A stretch of 64,000 nt of DNA from Mesorhizobium sp. B2-4-3 (GTDB lineage: Bacteria; Pseudomonadota; Alphaproteobacteria; Rhizobiales; Rhizobiaceae), in contig NZ_VFVL01000027.1 of assembly GCF_006442815.1 (NCBI RefSeq), forward strand, positions 1 through 64,000, read 5' to 3'. Positions 56,088 to 64,000 of this stretch are shown one piece after another. The notes under the pieces were generated by a model. It saw nothing but the letters and a program-made list of their open reading frames with translations, was not told the DNA's origin and did not search any database. The first letter of the stretch is position 1. The number at the start of each line of letters is the position of its first letter. The position numbers and the translations under genes are program-made.

Positions 56088-56908
56088 GCGGCCTCCGGCG
56101 CGAGATCGTAAGGTGTCGGAGCGGGATCATGGCAGAGCATCACCTCGCCGCCGGCGGCGAGGAAGCCGCGCAGCATGGCGCTGGTCGGCTCGATCGCCGC
56201 GGCATCTTCGGCGATCAGCGTGGCCGGGAAGCCCGGCGTGCGGTTTTCGGTCAAGGCTGTGAGCAGCCATTGCACATCGACGGCATAAAGCAGCGGGCGC
56301 TCCGGCCCGCTGAACAACAGGCCGAACTGGCCATCGGCATGTCCTGGAAGGTCTACCGCGATCACGCTGCCGTCGCCGAAGAGATCGGTACCGCCGGGGA
56401 GGTCGCCCTGCGGCGCGACGTGGGGCTTCGCGGAGATACCTTGCAGCCTCGCCTCGAAATCCAGCGGGAAGAGTTCGGCGAAGACGCCGTGGCGCAGATT
56501 CTGCCTCGGGCTGCGCGCCTTGACCCGCGCCCAGGCGGCATCGCTGGCGATGAAGCGGGCGTTGCGGAACAGCGACAGGCCCGAAATGTGGTCGGCGTGA
56601 AAATGGGTGACGATGATTGTGCGGATGTCATCGGGCGACAGACCGAAATGCCGCAGCACCGGCAGAACCTGCTCGGCCGCATTGAGTTCGGGCTTCAGCA
56701 GCGCACCGTAAAGCCGAAGCATGCGGCTGCGCCGCTCACCGCTCAGCGCCTCAGATGTGTAACCGGTGTCGATGAGCACCGGCCCGGCAGTTGGGTGAAA
56801 GATCAGCCCATAGCGGACGCGCAGCTTGACACTTTGCCAGCTGCCATCGCGCAAGATCAATCGCTCGGCGGCGCTCACCCAGGCGCTGTTGGCGAAGACG
56901 ATCCTCAT
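56084..56908 (-). CDS. MBL-fold metallo-hydrolase of the KAS-III operon
   Basis: 274 residues. Metal ligands H102-x-H104-x-D106-H107 in VTHFHADHISG, further His in DLPGHADGQFG and Asp in LYAVDVQW. The overall pattern resembles lactonase-type and thioesterase-type MBL enzymes. In this operon it may release or hydrolyse an acyl thioester or lactone. Overlaps are 4 bp with both neighbours. Confidence 0.9.
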   Translation of the reverse strand: MRIVFANSAWVSAAERLILRDGSWQSVKLRVRYGLIFHPTAGPVLIDTGYTSEALSGERRSRMLRLYGALLKPELNAAEQVLPVLRHFGLSPDDIRTIIVTHFHADHISGLSLFRNARFIASDAAWARVKARSPRQNLRHGVFAELFPLDFEARLQGISAKPHVAPQGDLPGGTDLFGDGSVIAVDLPGHADGQFGLLFSGPERPLLYAVDVQWLLTALTENRTPGFPATLIAEDAAAIEPTSAMLRGFLAAGGEVMLCHDPAPTPYDLAPEAA

Positions 56909-57888
56909 GCCTGCGGCCCACCGGAAAAAGTGCGATCAAGCCCTTGCTCGAACGAGATTTTCGGTGCCCAGCCAAGCATCCGCTTCGCCTTGGAAAGATC
57001 GAGACTTTGCGCATAAGCGAAGAGACCGAGCGCATAGCGCGTGACCGGTGGCTCGGGCCGGCCGGGTAACCGAAGCGCCACCGCTTCCATCAGGCCCGCC
57101 GCCAGCATCGCCGGCATGAGCGGCGTCGGCCGCCAGCGCGCCTTGAGACCGGCGCGGCTGCAGGCCTCATCGGCGATGCGGCGGACCGGCAGCACTTCGC
57201 CGCCGGAGATGTTGAAGACCTGGCACTCCGCTTCCTTGGGCGCGGCAAGCGCCGCTACCACCGCGTCGACGACGTCGTCGACATGAGTGAGGTCGATGGC
57301 CGCGCGGCCATCGCGAAACAGCGGCAGCGGCCGGCTCTTTGCAGCCTTGATCAGCCGCGGCAGCAGCGCCCGATCGCCGGTGCCATAGATGCCGCGCGGA
57401 CGCAGCACCAGCGGATGGATGGCAGGCTGGCCGAGCACGATCTTTTCGGCCTCGCGCTTGGTGCGGGCATAATGATTGACGGGCTCCGGCAACGCCGCGT
57501 CCTCGCTGAGGCCAAGCTGGTCGCGGAAGGCAAAGCAGACCGACGGGCTGGAGATGTGGACGAAGCGGCTGACGCCTTGTCGCTCGGCGAAATCGACAAG
57601 GTTCTGCGTCGCCGTCACATTCGCCATCTCGAAATCCGCGAGGCGGCCGAAGGGCGAAGAGAGCGCCGCGCAATGGATGATCCGCTCGACCCTGCCAAGC
57701 CTCGGATCGAGCGCGCCGTCGAGCAGCTGCGCGAGATCATGGCGGACGATGCGATGGCCGGCGGCCTCCAGCGCGGCGCAGCGCGCTTCATCGCGGCCGA
57801 GCCCGAGCGCCAGCGTGCCGGACGCAGCCAGCCGCTCGAGCACATGCGAGCCCAAGAAACCGCTGGCGCCGGTGACGAGCACGGCCAT
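56905..57888 (-). CDS. NAD(P)-dependent epimerase/3-beta-HSD-like reductase
   Basis: 327 residues, extended SDR. VLVTGASGFLGSHVLERLAA binds the cofactor; HISSPSVCFAF and NHYARTKREAEKIVL give Ser and Tyr-x3-Lys. LRPRGIYGTGDRALLPRLIK follows. The architecture is that of 3-beta-hydroxysteroid dehydrogenases and OleD, which reduces the beta-keto product of the thiolase OleA. It follows the KAS-III gene after three bases, which supports a similar ketone reduction here. Confidence 0.9.
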   Translation of the reverse strand: MAVLVTGASGFLGSHVLERLAASGTLALGLGRDEARCAALEAAGHRIVRHDLAQLLDGALDPRLGRVERIIHCAALSSPFGRLADFEMANVTATQNLVDFAERQGVSRFVHISSPSVCFAFRDQLGLSEDAALPEPVNHYARTKREAEKIVLGQPAIHPLVLRPRGIYGTGDRALLPRLIKAAKSRPLPLFRDGRAAIDLTHVDDVVDAVVAALAAPKEAECQVFNISGGEVLPVRRIADEACSRAGLKARWRPTPLMPAMLAAGLMEAVALRLPGRPEPPVTRYALGLFAYAQSLDLSKAKRMLGWAPKISFEQGLDRTFSGGPQA

Positions 57889-57891
57889 CCC

Positions 57892-58884
57892 TCAGACCTC
57901 CAGCGCCATGCCGCCGAAGGAGACACCGGCAGACGTGCCGAGGAAGAGCAGCTTCATGCCTGGCGCGACGCGCCCCTCGCGGCGCGCGACGTCGAGCGCG
58001 AAGGGCATGGAGGCCGCGATCTGGTTGCCGAAGCGGGCGGAGATGTCGACGAGCTTTTCCGGCGCAAAGCCTGTCAGACGCGCCATATGCGCAAGCGCGA
58101 ACGGGCTCGCCTGGTGCGGCACGACGAGATCGACATCGTCATGCCGCCAGCCGGCGCGCTCAAGCAGGGCGTCGACGAAACCGTTGAAGTGGCGCGAGGT
58201 GAGCCGGAACAGTTCCTTGCCGTCCATGTGGAACAGGCTGTGCGCTGCGAACGCTTCCTGCTCCTTGCGGAAATCGAAGCGCGTGCCGCCCGAACCGATG
58301 CCGCAGGCTTCCCAGCTCGACGGATAGGTGCGCATCAGGCTCGCCACCACCTTTCCCTCGCTTGCCTTGGCCTTGCGCAGCACGGCCGCCGCCGCGCCGT
58401 CGCCGAAGAGTGCGGCGATCTCCGGCGCGTCCTGCCACGGCAAAGCGCGCGAGGCGACCTCGGACGAAAACACCAGCGCCGTCTCGCATTGCCCGGCCTC
58501 GATCATGCGGCCCGCGGTCTCGAAGGCGGTGAGGAAGCCAAGGCATGTGCTGTTGACGTCGAAGGCGGCGGCCGAGCCGTCGACAAGGCCAAGGCGCTGC
58601 ATGACCAAGGGCGCGGTCGCCGGTAGCGGCTGGTAGGGCACGCCGCAACCGCCGACGATCAGGTCGACAGCGCCGGGCTCGAGGCCGGCATCGGCAAGCG
58701 CAAGTGTGGCGGCGGCGCAGGCGAGATCGATCTGCGATTCGGCATTGCAGACATAGCGCTCGACGACACCGGTGACGGTTTCAAGCGCGCCTGCGTCAAG
58801 GCCAAGCCTGCCCTCCAGTGCGCGCGTGGTAACCCGCTCGGCCGGTACCGCTCTGCCGGTTCCGACGATCCTGATCCGCATCAC
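57892..58884 (-). CDS. KAS-III-like condensing enzyme (FabH/OleA type), first gene of operon
   Basis: 330 residues of thiolase fold. Catalytic triad C114 (NSTCLGF), H257 (VPHQAS) and N287 (FGNQIAAS) is complete. GGCGVPYQPLPATAPL and GDGAAAAVLRK are FabH/OleA-typical. It would join two acyl thioesters by decarboxylative or head-to-head condensation. No ACP or malonyl enzyme is encoded nearby, so substrates must come from primary metabolism. It heads a six-gene coupled operon. Confidence 0.9.
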   Translation of the reverse strand: MMRIRIVGTGRAVPAERVTTRALEGRLGLDAGALETVTGVVERYVCNAESQIDLACAAATLALADAGLEPGAVDLIVGGCGVPYQPLPATAPLVMQRLGLVDGSAAAFDVNSTCLGFLTAFETAGRMIEAGQCETALVFSSEVASRALPWQDAPEIAALFGDGAAAAVLRKAKASEGKVVASLMRTYPSSWEACGIGSGGTRFDFRKEQEAFAAHSLFHMDGKELFRLTSRHFNGFVDALLERAGWRHDDVDLVVPHQASPFALAHMARLTGFAPEKLVDISARFGNQIAASMPFALDVARREGRVAPGMKLLFLGTSAGVSFGGMALEV

Positions 58885-59013
58885 TCCCCCGACGCATGAG
58901 CTTGGCCCTATCTAGCGCAAAAAGCGATCGATAGCGATGTTCACGGGGTCGGCTGATCGCTTCAAACACAACAGCTTGAGGCTTTGTTGCCAATTGCTGA
59001 TGCCGGCGCTGCC

Positions 59014-59064
59014 CCTCATCCGCCTGCCGGCACCTTCTCCCCGTATAGTGACGGGGAGAAGAGG
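59014..59064. repeat. Shortened family A repeat
   Basis: CCCCTCATCCGCCTGCCGGC followed by ACCTTCTCCCCGT and ACGGGGAGAAG. One half of the family A element, placed upstream of the KAS-III operon start and before a LysR-like remnant. Confidence 0.6.
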
Positions 59065-59103
59065 GCTGGTCGCAACCTCGGCGCTCTTCCTGCAACGCCG
59101 GCG

Positions 59104-59238
59104 ATCTCGATTGCCGGCAGGCACATTCCGGGCCGCGTTGAAACGGTGGCCGCTGTCCGGCGGGGGGACAACCCGCACGGACCGGTGGCCGAGGCCTTGT
59201 GGCAGCATCTGCAGGACAGTGCTTCGCTTCCGAGCTAA
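59104..59238 (+). pseudogene. Possible C-terminal remnant of a LysR-type gene
   Basis: The plus frame reads ISIAGRHIPGRVETVAAVRR, then GDNPHGPVAEALWQHLQDS to a TAA at 59238. This resembles the last 40 residues of LysR effector domains. No start or rest of a gene lies upstream; the family A fragment stands where it would be. Assignment is by eye and weak. Confidence 0.35.
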
Positions 59239-59684
59239 GCCTTGCGTTCCCAGCGCCGGTCCTGCGTCTGCTGCCAGTAGGTCACGGCGTGGCCGGCTTC
59301 CTTCAGCGTCTTCCAATGCGTCCGCGCGCCTTCGAGCTGCGCGGCGTCATGGCCGTCGAAAAGGAAGACGGCGCGCTCGTAGCCCGATAGTTCGGGCGGG
59401 CTTGCGTCGTCGACCAGGAAGCGGATCTGCGCCGCGTTCTGGTTACCCTCGCCCGTGGTGAGCAGGACCGGCTGTTCGGCCGGATAGGCCTCGCGGTCGG
59501 TGGCATGCGCCAGAAAGGAATCGTCGCGAAAAATCCACAGATGCTGGTCGAGCGCGTCACGGCGCTCCTCGGTGCCGGTCTGCACCACCGCGCGCCAGCC
59601 GCGCTCGACGCTGCGCTCGAGCAGGCCCGGCAGCGCCTCCTCGAGCGTCGATTCGGTCAAATGGTAGAACAGGATGTCGGTCAT
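59235..59684 (-). CDS. holC: DNA polymerase III chi subunit
   Basis: 149 residues. Chi links the clamp loader to single-strand-binding protein. ILFYHLTESTLEEALPGLLE, TGTEERRDALDQHLWIFRDD and SFLAHATDRE match the HolC fold; LFDGHDAAQLEGARTHWKTL ends the domain. It follows pepA after eight bases, an order common in Proteobacteria. Confidence 0.95.
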   Translation of the reverse strand: MTDILFYHLTESTLEEALPGLLERSVERGWRAVVQTGTEERRDALDQHLWIFRDDSFLAHATDREAYPAEQPVLLTTGEGNQNAAQIRFLVDDASPPELSGYERAVFLFDGHDAAQLEGARTHWKTLKEAGHAVTYWQQTQDRRWERKA

Positions 59685-59692
59685 ACCGGAAC

Positions 59693-61195
59693 CTAACCCT
59701 CGTAGTGGTCGCGGACCAGGCGGTCGAGCAAGCGCACGCCAAAGCCCGAGCCCCAGGACTGGTTGATCTCGCTCGACGGCGCGCCCATCGCGGTGCCGGC
59801 GATATCGAGATGCGCCCAGGGCGTGTCCTTGACGAAGCGCTGCAGGAACTGCGCGGCGATGATGGCGCCGCCATAGCGGCCGCCGATGTTCTTCATGTCG
59901 GCGTTCTTGGAATCGATCAGCTTGTCGTATTCAGGCCCGAGCGGCATGCGCCATAGCCGCTCCTGGGATGCCTGGCCGGCGCCGAAAAGCCGGCCGGCAA
60001 GCTCGTCATTGTTGGAGAAAAGGCCGGCATAATGCTGGCCGAGCGCCACCATGACGGCGCCGGTGAGCGTCGCCAGGTTGATCATGAATTTCGGCTTGAA
60101 ACGGTCGTTGGCGTACCAGAGCGCGTCGGCCAGGACGAGGCGGCCTTCCGCGTCGGTGTTGAGCACCTCGATCGTCTGGCCAGACATCGAGGTGACGATG
60201 TCGCCGGGGCGCTGGGCATGGCCGTCGACGGCGTTCTCGACCAAGCCGACGATGCCGACCACATTGGCCTTGGCCTTGCGTGCGGCGAGCGCATGCATCA
60301 GGCCGGTGACGGCAGCCGCGCCGCCCATGTCGCCCTTCATGTCCTCCATTCCGGAGGCCGGCTTCATCGAATTGCCGCCGGTGTCGAAGGTGACGCCCTT
60401 GCCGATGAAGGCGAGCGGCGCGTCCTTGGCCTTGCCGCCGTTCCAGCGCATCACCGCCAGGCGCGCGCCGCGCGGCGAGCCTTGCGCGACGCCGAGCAGC
60501 GAGCCCATGCCGAGCTTCTTCATCTCCTTTTCGGCGAGGATCTCGACCTCGACGCCGAGCGTCTCCAGCGCCTTGATGCGTTCGGCGAATTCGACGGGCC
60601 CAAGCGCATTGGCCGGCTCGTTGACCAGATCGCGCGCAAGCAGCACGCCATCGACCATCGCTTCCTCGCCGGCGAAAGCCTTCTTCGCGGCAGCGGTATC
60701 GCTGCAATGAATGGTTACCCTGGCTGGCTTGGCCGCCTTTGTGTCGGATTGGCTGTCTTCCTTGTCTTTCCTGGTCTTGTATTTGTCGAAGGAATAGCTG
60801 CGCAGCAGGACGCCGGCGGCGAGGCTCGCCGCCTGGCGACCGTCGGGCTGCAGCTCCGGCAGATCGAGGATGACGGCCACCTCGGTCGCCTTGCGTAGCG
60901 TAGCGGCAACGGCGCCGCCGAGCTTCAGCCAGGCATTGTCGTCGAGGCTCGAGACCTTGCCCGCGCCGATCGCCACCAGCCGGTCGACCGGCGTTCCTTC
61001 CGGCGCCAGCACTTCGGCCGAGGTTGCGAACTTGCCGGAGAAATCGGCGACCGGAAAGGCGCGTGCCAGCGCACCTGCCGGATCGCAGGCCTTCGCCGCC
61101 TCGCCGAGCTCGCCGCCATCGGCCGCGAAGACGAAGACGCTGCCCTTTTTCGGCGCGGCAAATTTGGCGAAGGAAATGGAAGGTCTCGACGTCAT
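59693..61195 (-). CDS. pepA: Leucyl aminopeptidase
   Basis: 500 residues, M17 family. The catalytic domain shows FIGKGVTFDTGGNSMKPASG (metal Lys and Asp), DMKGDMGGAAAVTGLMHALA and the signature NTDAEGRLVLADAL. It removes N-terminal residues from peptides in the cytosol using two metal ions; homologues can also bind DNA. It is divergent from the lpt genes, a conserved rhizobial arrangement. Confidence 0.97.
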   Translation of the reverse strand: MTSRPSISFAKFAAPKKGSVFVFAADGGELGEAAKACDPAGALARAFPVADFSGKFATSAEVLAPEGTPVDRLVAIGAGKVSSLDDNAWLKLGGAVAATLRKATEVAVILDLPELQPDGRQAASLAAGVLLRSYSFDKYKTRKDKEDSQSDTKAAKPARVTIHCSDTAAAKKAFAGEEAMVDGVLLARDLVNEPANALGPVEFAERIKALETLGVEVEILAEKEMKKLGMGSLLGVAQGSPRGARLAVMRWNGGKAKDAPLAFIGKGVTFDTGGNSMKPASGMEDMKGDMGGAAAVTGLMHALAARKAKANVVGIVGLVENAVDGHAQRPGDIVTSMSGQTIEVLNTDAEGRLVLADALWYANDRFKPKFMINLATLTGAVMVALGQHYAGLFSNNDELAGRLFGAGQASQERLWRMPLGPEYDKLIDSKNADMKNIGGRYGGAIIAAQFLQRFVKDTPWAHLDIAGTAMGAPSSEINQSWGSGFGVRLLDRLVRDHYEG

Positions 61196-61572
61196 CAGGT
61201 CCTGCTTTCGGGGATGGCCGTTAGGTGCCGGCGAAGGAAATTTTCAGCGAGCGAGAGGTTTGGCAAGCGTGCGCGACATTTGGTCGTTTTCAGCCATTTG
61301 GCAAGACTTTGGCCGAAATCGCTGTCTATATCAGCGCCACCATAGACAAAGGATTCGCCTCGGCACGACCTTAGCTTGCTGCCGTAACTTGCTGTTAACC
61401 ATCGATGTTTTGCATTTCTTATCCATTGGCGCGGAGACTCCGCCGCGCCGGGGCACGCGGCGTGGGGCGACCAACCGGAGCGAGCCGCCTATGACGCAGT
61501 TGTGCGGGTGCCGCCGGATCACTACCTTGTCGGCGGGCATGATGCCGTTCGGCAAAATCGAGAAAAGCCTTC
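61196..61572. other. Divergent intergenic region, pepA and lptF
   Basis: 377 bp without a gene. It must contain both promoters. GTAACTTGCTGTTAACCATCG near 61385 is the only AT-richer stretch seen; no operator or riboswitch was recognised. Confidence 0.4.
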
Positions 61573-62769
61573 ATGAAGGTCGTTGAACGCTACATCATGC
61601 GCCGTGCGCTGACGATGTTCCTCGCGGCGCTGGTCTGGACGCTGGCGATCGTGTGGACCACGCAGGTGCTGGCCAAGATCGATCTCGTCACCGACAACGG
61701 CCAGTCGGCGCTGACCTTCTTCGAAGTCGCGGCGCTCATCATCCCCTCGATCATCCCGATCGTCGTGCCGTTCGCCCTGGTGGTGGCGGTGGCGCAGACG
61801 CTGAGCGCGATGAACACCGATTCGGAGCTGGCCGTGCTCAGCGCCGCGGGCGCCTCGCGCTGGACGATCGCGCGGCCGATCCTGCTGCTCGCCGCTTTTG
61901 CCTGCGCGTTTTCCTTCATCGTGGACAACGCCGCCGACCCCTATGCCAGGCAGAAAAACCGCCAGCTGGTGGCGGCCTCGCGCGCCGACCTCGTGTCGCT
62001 GATCATCCAGGAAGGCACGTTCCGCAAAATCGACGAGGGCCTTTACCTGCAGGTCGGCGAACGGCTTCCCGGCAACCGGCTCGGCGGCATCTTCGTCGCC
62101 GATTCGCGCGAGGAAGGGGCCAGCCTCACCTATTACGCCAAGACCGGCAGCATCGTCGAAAAAGGCGACGAGAAGGTGCTGATGATGAATGACGGCGTCA
62201 TCAACCGCAAGTCAGTGACCGGCGATCTCTCCGTCATCCGCTTCACCTCTTACGCCTTCGACATGTCGGCCTTCATGTCGGCGGCGAACGACATCACGCT
62301 TTTGCCCAAGGACCGGACGACGGCGTATCTGCTCAACCCGGATCCCAACGACAAGATGTTCCAACGCGAACCCGGCAGCTACCGGGCGGAGCTCAACCAG
62401 CGCTTCGCCGAATGGTCGTATTCGCTTGTATTCGCGCTGATCGCGCTTGCGGTTGCGGGCGATGCGCGATCGCATCGCGAGGCGCGCATCAATCCGCTGA
62501 TCACGGCGATCGCAGTCGCGCTTTTCGTGCGATGGCTGGGCTTCTTCGCCGCCGGCAAGGCCGACAAGCTCTGGTATTACGTCTACCTGCTCTACGGCAT
62601 ACCAATCATCGCCTCAGCGGTTTCGATCTGGTTCATCGTCTCCTCGCGCACCATGGAATTGCCGGTCAGTTGGGCCGACTGGCTGACGGGTTTTGCCAAG
62701 CGCGCCGGCGACAATTGGACGGCATTCAAGCTCTGGCTCGCCCGGCGCGCTTCTGGCCAGGGAGCCTGA
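61573..62769 (+). CDS. lptF: LPS export ABC transporter permease LptF
   Basis: 398 residues. It begins MKVVERYIMRRALTMFLAAL, has three N-terminal helices, a periplasmic beta-jellyroll (about 115-270) and three C-terminal helices. LptF and LptG with LptB2 extract lipopolysaccharide from the inner membrane. RYIMRRAL and VLSAAGASRW (coupling helix region) are typical. lptG follows after two bases. Confidence 0.95.
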   Translation: MKVVERYIMRRALTMFLAALVWTLAIVWTTQVLAKIDLVTDNGQSALTFFEVAALIIPSIIPIVVPFALVVAVAQTLSAMNTDSELAVLSAAGASRWTIARPILLLAAFACAFSFIVDNAADPYARQKNRQLVAASRADLVSLIIQEGTFRKIDEGLYLQVGERLPGNRLGGIFVADSREEGASLTYYAKTGSIVEKGDEKVLMMNDGVINRKSVTGDLSVIRFTSYAFDMSAFMSAANDITLLPKDRTTAYLLNPDPNDKMFQREPGSYRAELNQRFAEWSYSLVFALIALAVAGDARSHREARINPLITAIAVALFVRWLGFFAAGKADKLWYYVYLLYGIPIIASAVSIWFIVSSRTMELPVSWADWLTGFAKRAGDNWTAFKLWLARRASGQGA

Positions 62770-62771
62770 CC

Positions 62772-63854
62772 ATGGGCTGGACGCTGGGCCGCTATTTCTT
62801 CTTCCGCTATGTCTCGATCACCTTCTGGTTCTTCCTGGGCCTGCTGGCGCTGGTGTTCCTGATCGACTTTACCGAGCTTTCCGGCCGCACGACCGGGCTG
62901 CCCGGCTTCACCTACGGCATTGCTTTTGCCATTTCGGCGCTCAGGATGCCGATGATCATGCTGCAGACGGTGCCGTTCGTCGGGCTGTTCTCGGCGATGG
63001 CGACGCTGGTGTCGCTCAACCGCCGTTACGAGCTGGTGATTGCGCGCTCGGCCGGCGTCTCGGCCTGGCAGTTCCTGTTCCCCTGCTGCGTCGGCGCCCT
63101 GATGTTCGGCGTGCTGTCGGTCGCCATCATCAACCCGATCGCCGCACATGGCTTTTCCTGGTCCGAGCAGATGGAGAACGACCTGCGGGCCGGCAAATCG
63201 AATGCCGTCACCACCAATGTCACGCCGTGGCTTCGGCAAAAGACCGAATCGGGCGACACCATCATCGGCGCCCGCGCCATCCTCAACCAGGGGCTGGAGA
63301 TGGCGGATGCGGTGTTTTTCGTCCTCGACCATGAGGGCAACATCACCGAGCGCAAGGATGCCGCCAAGGCGTTCCTGCGCGACGGCTATTGGGAATTGCA
63401 GGACGTCAAGGTCTTCAAGGGCGGCAATATCCAGACGCTGGCGTCCGACAAGGTGCCGACGAATCTGAAGCCGGAATTCGTGCAGGAGCGGCTGGCGCGT
63501 CCGGAAACCATTCCCTTCTACGAGCTGCCGCGCAAGATCGAGGTCGCACGTTCCTTTGGACTCAAGGCAAACGCCTTCGCCATGCAATTTGATTCGCTGG
63601 TGGCGTTGCCGTTCCTTCTCGTGGCCATGACGCTGATTGCTGCAACGGTTTCAATGAGATTTGCGCGAATGGGGCAGTCGGCAACGATGATTCTGGGTGG
63701 CGTCGTGGCTGGCTTTCTGCTTTATGTCGTTTCGGTACTGGTCAAGGCATTCGGTGTCGCCGGATTCGTGCCTACTGTGGTGGCTGCATGGGTTCCGGTT
63801 GTCGTGGCTATGTTCTTTGGGGTGACGTTTCTGCTATACAAGGAAGACGGCTAG
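62772..63854 (+). CDS. lptG: LPS export ABC transporter permease LptG
   Basis: 360 residues. Start at 62772 gives MGWTLGRYFFFRYVSITFWF. Same plan as LptF: helices, jellyroll (about 110-255), helices. RRYELVIARSAGVSAWQFL is the coupling-helix segment that contacts LptB. Its stop codon shares a base with the possible GTG start of lptD. Confidence 0.95.
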   Translation: MGWTLGRYFFFRYVSITFWFFLGLLALVFLIDFTELSGRTTGLPGFTYGIAFAISALRMPMIMLQTVPFVGLFSAMATLVSLNRRYELVIARSAGVSAWQFLFPCCVGALMFGVLSVAIINPIAAHGFSWSEQMENDLRAGKSNAVTTNVTPWLRQKTESGDTIIGARAILNQGLEMADAVFFVLDHEGNITERKDAAKAFLRDGYWELQDVKVFKGGNIQTLASDKVPTNLKPEFVQERLARPETIPFYELPRKIEVARSFGLKANAFAMQFDSLVALPFLLVAMTLIAATVSMRFARMGQSATMILGGVVAGFLLYVVSVLVKAFGVAGFVPTVVAAWVPVVVAMFFGVTFLLYKEDG

Positions 63855-64000
63855 TGAGGGAGGCGGTTTTGCGCAGCCATAGGCAGGCCGGTCTGGCACG
63901 CCTCTATGGGGCGACCGCCTTGGCATGTCTGTTCGCTTGCGCGGTGCCGACGGCACCCGCGCTGGCGCAGACGATCGCTGCCAAGTCCGTCCCTTCAGGC
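63854..64000 (+). CDS. lptD: LPS-assembly protein LptD, N-terminal part
   Basis: Open to the window edge, 49 codons. From GTG at 63854 (TTG at 63869 is possible) it reads a basic start and a signal peptide, LARLYGATALACLFACAVPT ending ALAQT. LptD follows lptG in Rhizobiales, so the call rests mainly on position plus the signal peptide. Confidence 0.75.
   Translation, partial: MREAVLRSHRQAGLARLYGATALACLFACAVPTAPALAQTIAAKSVPSG

Noticed and set aside
52694..58884. The six-gene operon as an oleABCD long-chain olefin cluster
   Set aside because: OleA-like and OleD-like genes are present, but no OleB alpha/beta hydrolase and no OleC-type ligase; the adenylase is PaaK-like, and MBL, GNAT-like and Rieske genes are extra.
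1..64000. Genomic island, prophage or insertion sequence
   Set aside because: No integrase, transposase or phage gene and no tRNA with direct repeats was seen; the gene content is mostly chromosomal housekeeping and regulators.

Overview
The window reads as chromosomal DNA of a Mesorhizobium-like alphaproteobacterium (Rhizobiales, Phyllobacteriaceae). The signs are high GC, MucR, DUF982 and DUF995 proteins, an Omp25/RopB-type porin-like protein, ECF42 sigma factor, the pepA-lptF-lptG-lptD neighbourhood, and many short palindromic repeats of the kind that litter rhizobial intergenic DNA. No tRNA, rRNA, CRISPR, prophage or insertion sequence was seen. Coding density is high and most operons are short.

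Layout. 1-5.2 kb: ABC-F ATPase, LprI-like secreted protein, MucR. 5.1-8.4 kb: a small protein, an EamA/DMT exporter and an Fe(II)/2-oxoglutarate oxygenase in one coupled operon, with a divergent LysR regulator. 8.6-17.4 kb: small lipoprotein and membrane proteins, UvrD-type helicase, DUF982 protein, a decayed sterol desaturase gene, a GIY-YIG-like mini-protein, a diguanylate cyclase, a glycine-rich repeat protein, DinB, GST and DUF1905 proteins. 17.5-20.7 kb: ndk, then a fluoride-resistance operon (riboswitch, two crcB genes, DUF190), then a MarR/cupin divergent pair with a palindromic operator. 21-27.5 kb: YbaY/YscW-like protein, moaE-moaD-pgsA, uvrC coupled to a pteridine-reductase-like SDR, and an Omp25-like protein. 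27.6-38.3 kb: TfoX-like, GST, histone-H1-like, DinB/TetR, YciI-ECF42, DoxX-VOC with an AraC regulator, RlmJ, and a TetR/AhpD-like pair with two palindromic operators. 38.6-51.2 kb: a surface-glycan region (UDP-xylose synthase, GalE, an ArnT-like transferase, a flippase-like membrane protein, a polyprenyl-phosphate glycosyltransferase, a processive GT2 synthase opposite a GH26-like hydrolase, two DUF995 proteins and two small lipoproteins that share a C-terminal motif). 51.3-52.5 kb: an ATP-grasp enzyme. 52.7-58.9 kb: a six-gene translationally coupled operon (KAS-III-like enzyme, NAD-dependent reductase, MBL hydrolase, PaaK/F390-like adenylase, GNAT-like protein, Rieske oxygenase). 59.2-64 kb: holC, pepA, lptF, lptG and the start of lptD.

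The best candidates for something undescribed are the six-gene KAS-III/adenylase/Rieske operon, which looks like a small biosynthetic pathway for a modified acyl product; the 2OG oxygenase-exporter-LysR module, whose iron-binding spacing recalls the BesD/HalD amino-acid halogenase family but with a carboxylate ligand that predicts hydroxylation; and a palindromic repeat that has entered the exporter gene in frame and adds about 51 codons. Dispersed palindromes also tend to sit at or on the stop codons of minus-strand genes, which suggests a 3'-end role.
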